Part shown: positions 1 to 8,825 of the stretch, piece by piece
Numbering within the stretch: position 1 is the first letter of the stretch
Layout of the letters: each line of letters starts with the position of its first letter
Virus record (IMG/VR): IMGVR_UViG_3300033571_021968
Location: 1-25,566 of that record
Reading direction: 5' to 3' (one strand)
From: a virus
Length of the DNA stretch: 25,566 nt
Notes under the pieces: generated by a model
Database searches by the model: none
What the model was told of the DNA's origin: nothing
The model's input: only the letters and a program-made list of their open reading frames with translations
Position numbers and translations under genes: made by a program

Positions 1-364
1 CCGTGGTCGAGTAAACGTAGACGCCAGAGTTGATCGTGATGGTGATGTCGGTCGTGCCAGCCGAGTAGGTGCCGGTTCTCGACTGCGCCGACTGCGCGGC
101 TGCGGTGGCGACGTTGATCGCCGCATTGGCGGTGTTGCTGCTGAAGGTGAATTGGACTGAGGGTCGCTCGGTCAGGTTGCGGAACATGCCGATGCGAATT
201 GGCCCTGACGTGGCGATGGGGTTGCCGTCGGTGGACGAGGTGGCCTGCCCCGATGGCACGTTTGCTCCTCCACGGTAGTACTCTGACATGCTGATGGGGT
301 TGGCTCCGCCGAACTCGGTCTGGATGGCCGAGAGAGCAACGACGGTGTTCGGGATCAGAGCCAT
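1..364 (-). CDS. Tail fibre / receptor-binding-type protein, 3' end cut by window edge
   Basis: An open frame starts at ATG 364 and runs off the left edge, giving 121 residues without a stop. The N-terminus (MALIPNTVVALSAIQTEFGG, then NPISMSEYYRGG) resembles a segment that recurs at the N-terminus of many phage tail fibre or tail-associated proteins. The rest is Thr/Ser/Ala-rich with beta-prone stretches, as in fibre shafts. It begins four bases after the stop of the S74 fibre gene and is therefore probably in the same late transcript. Its likely role is host contact or fibre assembly, inferred from position and composition. The C-terminal, specificity-determining part lies outside the window, so the function cannot be refined. 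Confidence 0.7.
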   Translation of the reverse strand, partial: MALIPNTVVALSAIQTEFGGANPISMSEYYRGGANVPSGQATSSTDGNPIATSGPIRIGMFRNLTERPSVQFTFSSNTANAAINVATAAAQSAQSRTGTYSAGTTDITITINSGVYVYSTT

Positions 365-367
365 GGA

Positions 368-1339
368 CTACTCGCGCGCTTCGAGATATGCCACGCGGGC
401 GCTCAGTTCTTTCACCGCTTCGATCAGCAAACCGACCATGTTCCCGTAAGCCACGGTCTTGATGCCGTCGTCTCCGTCACGCACGGCTTCTGGAAGCACG
501 GCCTCAACCTCCTGTGCAATGACGCCGGCGTGGCGCTTGCCGTCGTTGCCGTGGTCGGTTCGCATGAAAGTGACACCACGCAGGGCGCTCACTTTGGCCA
601 GCGCGTCAGGGATGACCTCGATGTCCTTCTTCACCCTGATGTCGGAGAAGGCGGTGACATCGCCACGAGCCACGAAGTTCCCAGCGCCATCAACGGTCCA
701 GCGGGACTGCGCACCATCCGACCAGCCGCCGATGCGGAACACGTTGTCCGTGTCCAGGCCCATGTTGATGGCGTAGTTGGAGGAGCGGTGAAAGCTCATC
801 ACCGCTGCTGCGCCTGAGATCGAGTAGGCGCACAGCGTGCCCGACTGGCCGGCGGCGGTGACTGCGCCAGCGCCTTGGAAGTTCTGTACGCCAGACCATG
901 TGTAGCTGGCTGCGGTGGCCGTGGCCGTGAGCCCATTGGTTGCACCGCTGGTCAGGGCTGTTGCGGTGCCACTGAAGTTGGTGCCGACCAGCGACGGCGT
1001 GTTGGTCCAGGCAGGCGCACTCGCACCGCCGATGAGCACTTGGCTTGTCGTGCCGGCTGCCAAGAACGCGGTTGCGTTGGCTGCGGTCTGGTACGGGATT
1101 TGACCCGCAGCACCACCGACGATGTTCATCGGCAGGGTTCCCCATGCGCTGCCGTTCCATTCCTGCACGATGGCACTCGTGCGGTTGTAGCGTTTCGCGA
1201 ACGTGGGAGGCGTGCCAGTGATCGTTTCGTTCGAGCTGTCGAGCCATCGAGCTACAGCGGTCACGTTGCCCTGGATATTGGGCACGAAAGTTGTGCTGTA
1301 GTTGTCGGTGGTGGCCGGCTTGGTTGAATCGAATGCCAT
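368..1339 (-). CDS. Tail fibre protein with C-terminal S74 self-cleaving chaperone
   Basis: The protein has 323 residues. Residues 1-230 are rich in Ala, Thr, Ser and Gly and have the look of a trimeric fibre shaft (for example VGGAAGQIPYQTAANATAF). Residues 232 to the end match the peptidase S74 intramolecular chaperone: SDIRVKKDI, then RHAGVIAQEVEAVLPEAV, YGNMVGLLIEAVKEL and a C-terminal coiled coil. The Ser-Lys dyad of this family would be S232 and K237, five residues apart as in characterised members. Such domains help the fibre trimerise and then cut themselves off. The gene starts at ATG 1339, just after the hub gene stop, and fits a tail tip or side fibre that binds the host surface. 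Confidence 0.85.
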   Translation of the reverse strand: MAFDSTKPATTDNYSTTFVPNIQGNVTAVARWLDSSNETITGTPPTFAKRYNRTSAIVQEWNGSAWGTLPMNIVGGAAGQIPYQTAANATAFLAAGTTSQVLIGGASAPAWTNTPSLVGTNFSGTATALTSGATNGLTATATAASYTWSGVQNFQGAGAVTAAGQSGTLCAYSISGAAAVMSFHRSSNYAINMGLDTDNVFRIGGWSDGAQSRWTVDGAGNFVARGDVTAFSDIRVKKDIEVIPDALAKVSALRGVTFMRTDHGNDGKRHAGVIAQEVEAVLPEAVRDGDDGIKTVAYGNMVGLLIEAVKELSARVAYLEARE

Positions 1340-1342
1340 GGT

Positions 1343-4300
1343 CTAGAACCCTCGGCAAGTCCAGGAGCCCGAGCCCGTAACACGAGATCCTGCTTGGTTG
1401 AAAAGCGACACGGTGAACTGTGTCGGGTAAGGCGTGTCGATGAACTCGACCACGGGCACCAGCGGCGTGGCGCCGTTCGGCTGCACGATGGGCGTCTCGG
1501 CATCGATGAAAGAAACGCCGAACGGCACCACTACTCCGGTCGACGCATTGGTGATCACGAAGCTGCCGCTGTCGGTGCGCAGCTTGTTTGCCAGGCGCAG
1601 ATTGAATGTGCTCACTTTGATGAGGTTGTTGATTCCGCTGCAGGTGAAAGTCCACACAACGCGGACGTAGCGGAAGTTGGTGATGAAGACGTTGGTGCCG
1701 GCTGCTGCGGCAACCCACGGATAGGTCGTCGTCTGACCCGAGACGGTCGTGCCGCCGTAGGTGGCGGTGAGTACCAGCGTGGTGTTGTTGGTGATCGACT
1801 GGACCGTCACAGACGCTGCGTTCGGCGCCACGATCACGTCGCCGACCCTCACCTCGGTGAGGAAAGCGGTGCCGACGCCGGTCACCGTCGCCGAGGCGTT
1901 GGTCCATCCGGTCGTGCCGGTGAGCTGCAGGATGCGCTTGTAGCTGATCTGACAGCTCACGGTGACGGCGCCGGCCAGCACGACGCTTGAAAGCGTGGCC
2001 GTGACGTTGGTGCTGCCCAGGATGCTGCCGTAGTCGAAGCTCTCGTCGTAGCTGCCTGGAGATGACGCAGGCTGCGCGTAGATGGGCGCACCAGCCGCGA
2101 CCTGGTCTCCGGGTGTTGCCCAGGAGTTGTCCGTGTAGTGGGTGTTCCAGCTTTGCGACGTGTTGACGGGGCCAATCAGGTCTCCGTTTTCCAAGTACAT
2201 GTTCGTTTTCGTGCCTGTGAACGTGCTGTCGATACTGACTCGCAGCACGTAGTCGGGCGGCTGATTGATCGTGGCCGTGATGGCCGTCTGCGTGCCGATG
2301 TTCCCGGCAGTGTCAAAGGCGGCAACCCAGTAGTTGTAGGTGCCGCTGGACAGCTCGAACACCGAAGCGAAAGTGCTGTTGCCATTGCTTCCGACGACCG
2401 CACCACCGTCCCATGTAGCGCCTTTGCGTACCTCGTATCTGTCCACGGGAAGCGTGCCGGTCACAGGCGCGGTCCAGTACAGCAGCGCGTTGTTGTCCAC
2501 GACCTCGGAGCGCCGGCCGCCTACGGCTGCCGGTGCAGTGATGCCGACGCTCAAGCTCACAGGCGTTCCGTAGTTTCCGCGCACGTCGACAGCGGCCACC
2601 CAGTAGGTTCTGGATCCGCCCCAGCTCACCCGCTCAAGGTACAGGTTCGACTGGACAAACTGGCTCACGGTGCCGCCGGCCCAGGTGGTACCGAAGCGCA
2701 CCTCGTAGCCTGCAATCGCGAACGAGGCGGCTGTCGCAGACCATGTCAGTTCCAGGTTGGGTCCGCGAAATGCCGATGACAGTGAACTCACCGTGCCGCC
2801 GCCGATAGCGGCCGAAGCGCTGACTGGCGTGCTGTAGTTGCCCTGCGTGTCGATCGCGGCAACCCACAGCGTGTAGGTGCCCTGATCCTGCACTTGCCAA
2901 AGGTAGCTGGTGCCGCCATTGGGCTCCAGGACAGTGGCTGTGCCCCACACCAAGCCGGTGCGGTACTCGTATCGCTGCACATCGGACTCGGGGTTCTGAT
3001 TGCAGCGCACGCGAATACCGAATGGCTCGGCCACGGCCACGACGCCGGTCGGTGCGCTTGGTGGCCCGGCGGTGCTGACTAGGCTGGCGTCTGGCGACGT
3101 GTTGCCGACGACGACGGCAGACGAGTACACCGCTGCATCATGCTCGACCAGCGGAAGACGCCAGCGGCCTGGCCCGACCAGCTCGGGCGGCTCGGCCACG
3201 CGGAACAAGGCGCTCGACAGCCCCACCGGGTGAGAGACGGTGACGATGTCGCCAACCTCGTGGCGGATGCCGATGTCGAACACTTCGAGCGCCGTGCTCA
3301 GGTTGCCCAGCGTGAGCTTGTTCAAGCGCTCGATCGCCTCGCGGTTGGCCTGGCTGTAGCGCTGCACCCCCGGCATGCGCACCTGGCTGAGCCGATAGGG
3401 CCTTGAGGTGCCGGCGCCGGCCAGCGAAGCGGTGACGCTGTTTTCCCGGTAAGGCACCTTGCTGATGTCGGTGTAGAGGATTTCCACCACCGTGGGTGCG
3501 GAGCTGCTGTCGCGAATGACCAGCGGCTCGAGGCTGGCGATGTCGCCGCTGGTGTGCAGGTAGCTGGCAGATGAGGCCGCGTCTTGATCCGGCAGCAGAC
3601 GCACGCCGGCCGATCCAGGCAGCAGCCAGCAGCCAGCATGGGCGCGCAGCGAATCTGCCACGTCGCCAACGCTTGAAGGGCTGACCAACGCCATGCCGAT
3701 GACCCTGCGTTTTTCGCTCGGGCTGCCGACCAGCGCGTCGCAATGGTTGGCCGCGGCAGGCAGGCTGGTCCAATCGATGCCGGTGGCGCAGCCGTAGGTC
3801 GTGTTGCTCACCCAGTCGGCCAAGGCCAAAGCAGGGTTGTCGCTCCAGACCCAGGTGCTGGGTGTGGCAAGGCGCTGGGCGCCGCTGCCTCCTGCCGTGC
3901 TGTCCTGACGCGGGTCGTACAGCTTGCGGCCTTGCACTCGCCCCGTGATCGCCAGCGAGCCTTCGAAAGCGCGTGTCGGCATGGCTATCACGCTGTATGC
4001 GTAGCCCTGCAAGGTGTCTGTGTAAACGATGCTTTGGGCAGAAAACGCGGCAGAAAGCGACGAATCGACTGTTGACTGCGATCCGAGGTAAGTCGTGACG
4101 GTGGAGCCTGCCGGCAGCGTGGCATCGTTGAGCCGTACGTCGTTGACGGCATGAAGTGCAAAGCCCCACAGCACCTGCACCAGCAGCGTGGGCGAGTTGG
4201 CGGCGGCAGGCAGCACATTGAGGATGAGCCCGCCCAGGCGGTCTTCGCCGTACACCACGGGCACGGCCGAGCGTGCACCGGCAGCCGCGATCTGGCGCTG

Positions 4301-4372
4301 CGCAGCATCCGACCCAACAGTGTTCAGAGCGCCAGCCGGCGGGATGGTGAGGCCCGAGAACAGCAGCGGCAC
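1343..4372 (-). CDS. Tail tip hub / host-specificity protein (J-like)
   Basis: This 1009-residue protein uses a GTG start at 4372, three bases from the previous stop. Residues 1 to about 430 look like the hub of siphoviral tails (YGEDRLGG near the start, many beta-prone segments, a TVSHPVGL segment around residue 375). Three fibronectin-III-like repeats follow at about 436-520, 520-614 and 614-700, each ending in a shared motif: LWVAAIDTQGNYSTPVS, YWVAAVDVRGNYGTPVS, YWVAAFDTAGNIG. About residues 814-890 form a further beta domain (ATVTGVGTAFLTEVRVGDVI) of a kind often inserted into phage tail proteins. By position, after the two small tail-tip genes and before the fibres, it should form the central spike that contacts the host. 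The family is assigned by architecture, not by alignment. Confidence 0.75.
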   Translation of the reverse strand: MPLLFSGLTIPPAGALNTVGSDAAQRQIAAAGARSAVPVVYGEDRLGGLILNVLPAAANSPTLLVQVLWGFALHAVNDVRLNDATLPAGSTVTTYLGSQSTVDSSLSAAFSAQSIVYTDTLQGYAYSVIAMPTRAFEGSLAITGRVQGRKLYDPRQDSTAGGSGAQRLATPSTWVWSDNPALALADWVSNTTYGCATGIDWTSLPAAANHCDALVGSPSEKRRVIGMALVSPSSVGDVADSLRAHAGCWLLPGSAGVRLLPDQDAASSASYLHTSGDIASLEPLVIRDSSSAPTVVEILYTDISKVPYRENSVTASLAGAGTSRPYRLSQVRMPGVQRYSQANREAIERLNKLTLGNLSTALEVFDIGIRHEVGDIVTVSHPVGLSSALFRVAEPPELVGPGRWRLPLVEHDAAVYSSAVVVGNTSPDASLVSTAGPPSAPTGVVAVAEPFGIRVRCNQNPESDVQRYEYRTGLVWGTATVLEPNGGTSYLWQVQDQGTYTLWVAAIDTQGNYSTPVSASAAIGGGTVSSLSSAFRGPNLELTWSATAASFAIAGYEVRFGTTWAGGTVSQFVQSNLYLERVSWGGSRTYWVAAVDVRGNYGTPVSLSVGITAPAAVGGRRSEVVDNNALLYWTAPVTGTLPVDRYEVRKGATWDGGAVVGSNGNSTFASVFELSSGTYNYWVAAFDTAGNIGTQTAITATINQPPDYVLRVSIDSTFTGTKTNMYLENGDLIGPVNTSQSWNTHYTDNSWATPGDQVAAGAPIYAQPASSPGSYDESFDYGSILGSTNVTATLSSVVLAGAVTVSCQISYKRILQLTGTTGWTNASATVTGVGTAFLTEVRVGDVIVAPNAASVTVQSITNNTTLVLTATYGGTTVSGQTTTYPWVAAAAGTNVFITNFRYVRVVWTFTCSGINNLIKVSTFNLRLANKLRTDSGSFVITNASTGVVVPFGVSFIDAETPIVQPNGATPLVPVVEFIDTPYPTQFTVSLFNQAGSRVTGSGSWTCRGF

Positions 4373-4374
4373 GG

Positions 4375-4707
4375 CTACACCTCCATCAGGCTCACGCGCA
4401 CGATCACGTAGCCCGGGCGCCAGTCTTCTTCCGGCCGGTCAGCGAAGCGGCATGTGTACAAGTAGTTGTAGCCGTCGGCCGGCCAGATGAACGTGACGTT
4501 GTCGGTGCGGTTTTCGTTGTAGAACTCTCTGAGCGTCTCAAGCTCCGAGGCGCTGAGCCAATGCACGATCTCGAAGTCGTGTTTGTCTATCGGGTACATG
4601 GAACGCGTCTTGAGAGCGCCGTTGCTGGCCCTCACAGGCATGAGACCAGAGCGCGGCAGCTTGCGCGACTGCTCGGCGATGATGGGCAAGTCGGTGGGGT
4701 ACAGCAT
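4375..4707 (-). CDS. Small tail-tip protein
   Basis: The product has 110 residues. The C-terminal half (HWLSASELETLREFYNENR, then FIWPADGYNYLYTCRF, then GYVIVRVSLMEV) has the pattern of small minor tail proteins in which an aromatic-rich strand pair follows an L..FY...R helix. It lies between the DUF2163-like gene (stop at 4714) and the hub gene (start at 4372), a place normally taken by tail-tip assembly proteins. The ATG at 4707 has an AAGG-type ribosome site some distance upstream. The exact family is not recognised; a distal tail or hub-connecting role is inferred from context. Confidence 0.6.
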   Translation of the reverse strand: MLYPTDLPIIAEQSRKLPRSGLMPVRASNGALKTRSMYPIDKHDFEIVHWLSASELETLREFYNENRTDNVTFIWPADGYNYLYTCRFADRPEEDWRPGYVIVRVSLMEV

Positions 4708-4713
4708 GGCTGG

Positions 4714-5226
4714 TCAGGACCTTCGCTCAAGCCGGTAGTCAATGCCGTTGATCCGCATTACGGCGCCGGGCGGAAGCATCGACCCGAAGCCAGCGCCAGG
4801 GCCGATGTAGGTGCGCGGGCCGGTGACGAACTCCGACGGATGCCGCAAGTCGATCCTCACCTCTTCTGCAGTTACTTCGGCTGCGGCGCCCACGGCATCG
4901 CACAGCCACACCACGTCGCCGATCGCGGTGGCCGCAGCGTCGTAGCCCCAGATGCGAATGATCTTGTCGGTGACTCTCTGAGCCAGCACCAGCGCGCCAA
5001 TGCTGTCGTCGAGGTTGTTGATGACGATGGATCCGGTCACGCGCAAGGCGTCTACCTGCAGGCGTTCGAGCTGAATCGCCTGCTGCATCCACGTGAAACC
5101 GCTCCAGTCGACCTGGGCGTAGCTCGACCAGCGTTGAGTGACAGAGAAGCCCGCTTCGATCAAGACGGCTGGCTGCTGCACCGGCGCACCGAGTGCTGAG
5201 CTGAGAGCGCCGCTGAGGGTTTTCAT
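4714..5226 (-). CDS. Minor tail protein, DUF2163-like
   Basis: The product has 170 residues and begins at ATG 5226, eight bases downstream of the tape measure stop codon. The sequence is mostly beta with repeated hydrophobic strands (LERLQVDALRVTGSIVINNL; DKIIRIWGYD; EEVRIDLRHPSEFVTGPR) and ends MRINGIDYRLERRS. The HPSEF..GPR segment is typical of small proteins found directly after tape measure genes, many of which carry a DUF2163 label. The likely role is in the distal tail, linking tube to hub. Assignment is by position and general resemblance. Confidence 0.6.
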   Translation of the reverse strand: MKTLSGALSSALGAPVQQPAVLIEAGFSVTQRWSSYAQVDWSGFTWMQQAIQLERLQVDALRVTGSIVINNLDDSIGALVLAQRVTDKIIRIWGYDAAATAIGDVVWLCDAVGAAAEVTAEEVRIDLRHPSEFVTGPRTYIGPGAGFGSMLPPGAVMRINGIDYRLERRS

Positions 5227-5252
5227 CGGACGGTCATCCTCGGACGGTCATC
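5227..5252. repeat. 12-bp direct repeat at the tape measure stop
   Basis: CGGACGGTCATC occurs at 5227-5238 and again at 5241-5252. On the minus strand the copies give GATGACCGTCCG twice: the first encodes the last MTVR residues of the tape measure protein, and the second carries its TGA stop and the spacer before the next ATG. The spacer includes GAGGA, which may serve as ribosome site for the gene at 5226. It looks like a small local duplication. Confidence 0.7.
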
Positions 5253-8200
5253 CGGTTGCCGCTGTACGGACTGGTCACAAGACGCGTTTCTTGCGCTGGC
5301 GCAACGGTCACTCTGGCACCGCTGGCAAGTGCGCGCGTCTGATCCAGGATCGCCGCGCGCACTGCTTCCACAGCCGCGCGAACGCCGTTGACCGCGGTGA
5401 CCTGCTGCGTCGTGCTGTCCTGCGCGCTGAAGGCCGGCGCGAGCACACCGCCACGGGGAGCGTTGGCAGAGGCCTGCGACAGGCTCAGCCCGGTTTCCTG
5501 CAGATAGTCGGCCACCGCGGTGAACGACTGCGAAAGATCCAGCAGCGCGTTGAGCTGCTGGCGCCCCCCAGGCGTGGACACGTCGGTCGAATCGACCAGG
5601 CTGCGGAAGTCGGCGCGGGAGTTCACGTCTTGCGTGATGCCCAAGCCGCGCAAGGCGCCCTGAATCTCGCCCGCCTTCATGCCGGCGATCTCGTCGCGGC
5701 TGTAGTAATCCTGCACGAACTGCAGCGACTTCGACACGAGCTGGTCGAGACCGCCGGCCAGGCCGATCAGCTCCTCGCGCGCGCTGAAGCTCAGGCGAGC
5801 CACCTTGGCGAACACGCCGCCCAGCTCGTTCATGGACTTGCTGAAGTTCTGCAGGCCGGCCAGGCGCTGCAGAGTATCGAGCGTCTTCTCGCCGGCCTTG
5901 GCCAAGGGCTGCAGGCGAAGCTTCAAGAAATCGCTGAGCGCGTTTCCGTAGCCGTCGAGCGCCTCGGAGATGGCGACCTGATCCTTGGCTGCGTCACCGG
6001 TGAGCTTGACCTTGAATTTCGCGGTCACCTTGCTCATGTACTCGGCGGGCAAGTTCAGCGCTTTGGCGTACTCCTGCACGGTTGCCAGCATGGCCTGACC
6101 GCCGCTGTTCAGAGCGTCCTGCTGAGCTTCGCTGATTGGGTCGTAATCGGTGCCGCGCTTGGTGCTCCTGAGCCAGCCGCCCTTTCGTTTCCAGTTTTCA
6201 TACGCCTGGCCGGTGAAATCGCCACCTTCGAACGAGCCTGTGATTCCGCGCTCGGTCACTTTCTTTGGGCCGCGGCCAAAGGCCCGGTTTACGACGCCGC
6301 CGATGGCCGCGCCGATGCCCGCACCGATGGGTCCGCCGAAGATGGCACCGATAGCCGTGCCAGCGCCGATGGCGGTGTTGCCGCTGCCGCCGATGGCTGA
6401 GTATTGGCCGCTGATGGTCTTGCCAACTCCGATGCCGAGCATGGCGGGCCCCAGAGCCCCGGCGATGGACCCGGCCCCGAGCGACAGTCCCGAGCCAATC
6501 TGTCCGCCGGCCAGTAGCTGGCCCGAGCCCTGCAGAGCGGCGGCTGCGTTGCCAAAGCTCGCCATACCGGCAGTAGAGCCTGCGCTGAAGAAGCCCGACA
6601 AGCCGCCGAGCATTGAGCCCGCGCCGCTTAGGCTGGACAGACCGCTTGCACCGGACGATGCCCTTGCCGCGCCGGGCATGCCCAAAAAGCTGAGTGCCGC
6701 GCCTGAGATGGGCTGCACGATGGCCTGGACGATGGGGCGCAACACCAAGGTCTTGAACATGTTGACCACGGTGTCCTTGAGCGACTCCGCAAACCCCTTG
6801 CCTGCTTCGAAAGCGCGCATCAGGGCGTCGGTGATGCTGCGCTCCATATCCTGCGATGCGCGCTTCCAGTCTTCCATCGCGGCCTTGGCAGCGGCTTCGC
6901 TTGCCTCGCGGCCCTCGCGCTGCTGCAGCGCTGACACGACGCGGCGCTGGGCCTCGATCTGGCGCTCAAGCGTCTTGCGATTGTTGTCCTCCGGGTCCAG
7001 ACCCGCCTGTCTGGCCTTGAGCTTTTCCAGGGTGACGGCAGCGATCTCGCTTTGCAGCTTGCCATAGAGGGCCAGTTCTTCTTCCAGGGTCTGAGCTTGC
7101 TTCTCGGCGGTCAGCGCATCCTGGTTGTACGTATCCATCTGCGCTTGCGCATACTTCTCGGCGTCTTCGATCGCTTCAAGGCGCAGCTTGGCCTGTTCAG
7201 CGTACTGCTGGTCGCGCCATTCGGCGTTCTTCTTTGCCGCCTCGGCTAAGTCCCGCTGGTCTTTAAGCGTTTGCTGCGCAGCGGCGCGGCCATCTTTTGT
7301 GGCGGCTGCGGCCTGCTTGAGAAGGCTGACGTACTCGGTCGTGGAGATCACGTCCGCGTTGCGCAACTCGGCCAGGCGCTGCACGGTCTTGATGTAGTCC
7401 TTGTCGACGCCAGCAAGCTCTTGCTTGATTCGGGCCAGATCAGAAACAGCCTTCTGGCGCGCCCTGTACTCCGTCGTTCCGCGTTGCAGTCGAGCGTTCT
7501 CCGCCTCGCTGTCGCTGTCGCCTTGAGCTTGAGGGCGGGTAACGACGTTTTTCTGATACTCGTCAAGCGCCTTGCGCGCGGCCTTGGCGTCTTCGATCAT
7601 GGCCTCGCGGATCGCTGCTGACCCCGAGAAGTCACCCTTGAGGACGGCTGCGGTTTGCGCAGCGATGCCGCCGATCTCCCGGCCGACGCCGGCAAAGACG
7701 AAGACGATGTCACTCCACACCAGCCGCACGGCTTCACCGACGATACGCAGTGCCTCAAGAGTTGGCGTTTCCTTGACGATCCATTCAATGGCGCGGCCTA
7801 CGTCCACCAAGATGCTTGCCAGCGCCGAAGTGGCGCCAGCCGCAGCGTCTGCCTGGCCGATGAAGTCGGTCATGCTGTTGCTCAGCACCGTCATGCCCTG
7901 GCTGACGGTCATGATCGAGCTGCCGACTTCAGCCGCCAGCTTCGTGCTTTGACTTTCAAGCGCCGCGATCACTTGCTCTGCGGTCAATTCGCCCTGCTCG
8001 CCGAGCTTGCGAAGTTGCCCCAGCGGAATGCCCAGCCCGTCGGCCATCGCCTTTGCCAGCCGTGGTGTCTGCTCCATGACCGAGTTCAGTTCTTCGCCGC
8101 GAAGCGTGCCGCTGCCCAGACCCTGAGAAAGCTGCACCAGAGCGGCTTGCATGCTTGATGCGCTGCCACCGCTGATGGTCATCGCGTTTCCGATGGCTTG

Positions 8201-8587
8201 CGTCACTCCCAGCAGCCGGCGCTGAGAGATGCCCAGATCGGCACCCGCCCGGGCAACGGTGGCGTACGTGCTGCCCAGCTCGGTGAATCCGACCCGCGAT
8301 CTCTGTGCGATCTGGAACAGCTCGTTGTATGCCTTGCTGGCGGCTTGAGAGCTGCCGCTGGCGAGGTTCAACTGATTGCGCAGCATGGTCACCGAGTCGG
8401 CGGTCTGGATGAACTGCGACGCAAGCTGTTTCAGCATCGGCAGCACGACCAGCAACGCAGCGCCATAGGTTCCGACGCGCTGCAGTGCGCCGGACATGCT
8501 GTCGAGCTTTTGCTCAACGCCTGACAGCTCGCGCCTGGCTTGCTCGCCGCCCTGCGCGGAGATCTTGATGCCAACGTCGAAGGTCAT
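5234..8587 (-). CDS. Tail tape measure protein
   Basis: The true start is taken as ATG 8587 (MTFDVGIKISAQGG), with AGGG about eight bases upstream. The open frame continues further upstream, but that part is low-complexity shadow sequence. The product is 1117 residues. Residues about 60-215 match the N-terminal tape measure domain (LRGEELNSVMEQTPRLAKAM then LGIPLGQLRKLGEQGELTAEQ). The middle is long coiled coil (about residues 390-680, for example AEEALALYGKLQ-like heptads). About residues 740-890 form a Gly/Ala-rich hydrophobic stretch (GGPIGAGIGAAIGGVVNRAF) typical of tape measures. This protein sets tail length and is ejected into the host. It follows the G/G-T chaperones, the standard order in siphoviruses. 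Confidence 0.92.
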   Translation of the reverse strand: MTFDVGIKISAQGGEQARRELSGVEQKLDSMSGALQRVGTYGAALLVVLPMLKQLASQFIQTADSVTMLRNQLNLASGSSQAASKAYNELFQIAQRSRVGFTELGSTYATVARAGADLGISQRRLLGVTQAIGNAMTISGGSASSMQAALVQLSQGLGSGTLRGEELNSVMEQTPRLAKAMADGLGIPLGQLRKLGEQGELTAEQVIAALESQSTKLAAEVGSSIMTVSQGMTVLSNSMTDFIGQADAAAGATSALASILVDVGRAIEWIVKETPTLEALRIVGEAVRLVWSDIVFVFAGVGREIGGIAAQTAAVLKGDFSGSAAIREAMIEDAKAARKALDEYQKNVVTRPQAQGDSDSEAENARLQRGTTEYRARQKAVSDLARIKQELAGVDKDYIKTVQRLAELRNADVISTTEYVSLLKQAAAATKDGRAAAQQTLKDQRDLAEAAKKNAEWRDQQYAEQAKLRLEAIEDAEKYAQAQMDTYNQDALTAEKQAQTLEEELALYGKLQSEIAAVTLEKLKARQAGLDPEDNNRKTLERQIEAQRRVVSALQQREGREASEAAAKAAMEDWKRASQDMERSITDALMRAFEAGKGFAESLKDTVVNMFKTLVLRPIVQAIVQPISGAALSFLGMPGAARASSGASGLSSLSGAGSMLGGLSGFFSAGSTAGMASFGNAAAALQGSGQLLAGGQIGSGLSLGAGSIAGALGPAMLGIGVGKTISGQYSAIGGSGNTAIGAGTAIGAIFGGPIGAGIGAAIGGVVNRAFGRGPKKVTERGITGSFEGGDFTGQAYENWKRKGGWLRSTKRGTDYDPISEAQQDALNSGGQAMLATVQEYAKALNLPAEYMSKVTAKFKVKLTGDAAKDQVAISEALDGYGNALSDFLKLRLQPLAKAGEKTLDTLQRLAGLQNFSKSMNELGGVFAKVARLSFSAREELIGLAGGLDQLVSKSLQFVQDYYSRDEIAGMKAGEIQGALRGLGITQDVNSRADFRSLVDSTDVSTPGGRQQLNALLDLSQSFTAVADYLQETGLSLSQASANAPRGGVLAPAFSAQDSTTQQVTAVNGVRAAVEAVRAAILDQTRALASGARVTVAPAQETRLVTSPYSGNRMTVRG

Positions 8588-8605
8588 GGTGCTACCCTGT
8601 CGATC

Positions 8606-8818
8606 ATGAAGCTGACAGTCCGCTGCCTCGTCGTGTTCCTTGGCCTGGTCCTGGCGATGTTCTTCATGGCGCCGGCTTCGCACGGCGATCCCAGGGCGAC
8701 TGGGCTGCTCGGCATGTTTGCCTTGGCTGCACTGGCGGTCACGGTGCTGGTGGCCGTGCTCGAGCTGCTCGGCTTGATGGGCCGCACCCTGGAGTGGCTG
8801 GCCGGCTGGAAGCGCTGA
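8606..8818 (+). CDS. Plus-strand two-helix membrane protein between chaperone and tape measure genes
   Basis: The 70-residue frame begins at ATG 8606 (MKLTVRCLVVFLGLVLAMFF) and has two hydrophobic helices, about residues 5-22 and 34-56, then a short basic tail (LAGWKR). It fills almost exactly the 238-bp space between two minus-strand tail genes, and no minus-strand gene is convincing there. Opposite orientation inside a late operon is the usual sign of a cargo gene (moron). No good ribosome site or promoter is seen just upstream, which lowers confidence. Possible roles are superinfection exclusion or host membrane modification, but nothing in the sequence fixes the function. It ends seven bases before the convergent G-T stop. 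Confidence 0.55.
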   Translation: MKLTVRCLVVFLGLVLAMFFMAPASHGDPRATGLLGMFALAALAVTVLVAVLELLGLMGRTLEWLAGWKR

Positions 8819-8825
8819 TAGCGCA

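Noticed and set aside
1-1339. Diversity-generating retroelement near the fibre genes
   Set aside because: No reverse transcriptase, no template/variable repeat pair and no C-type lectin fold were seen in the visible part.
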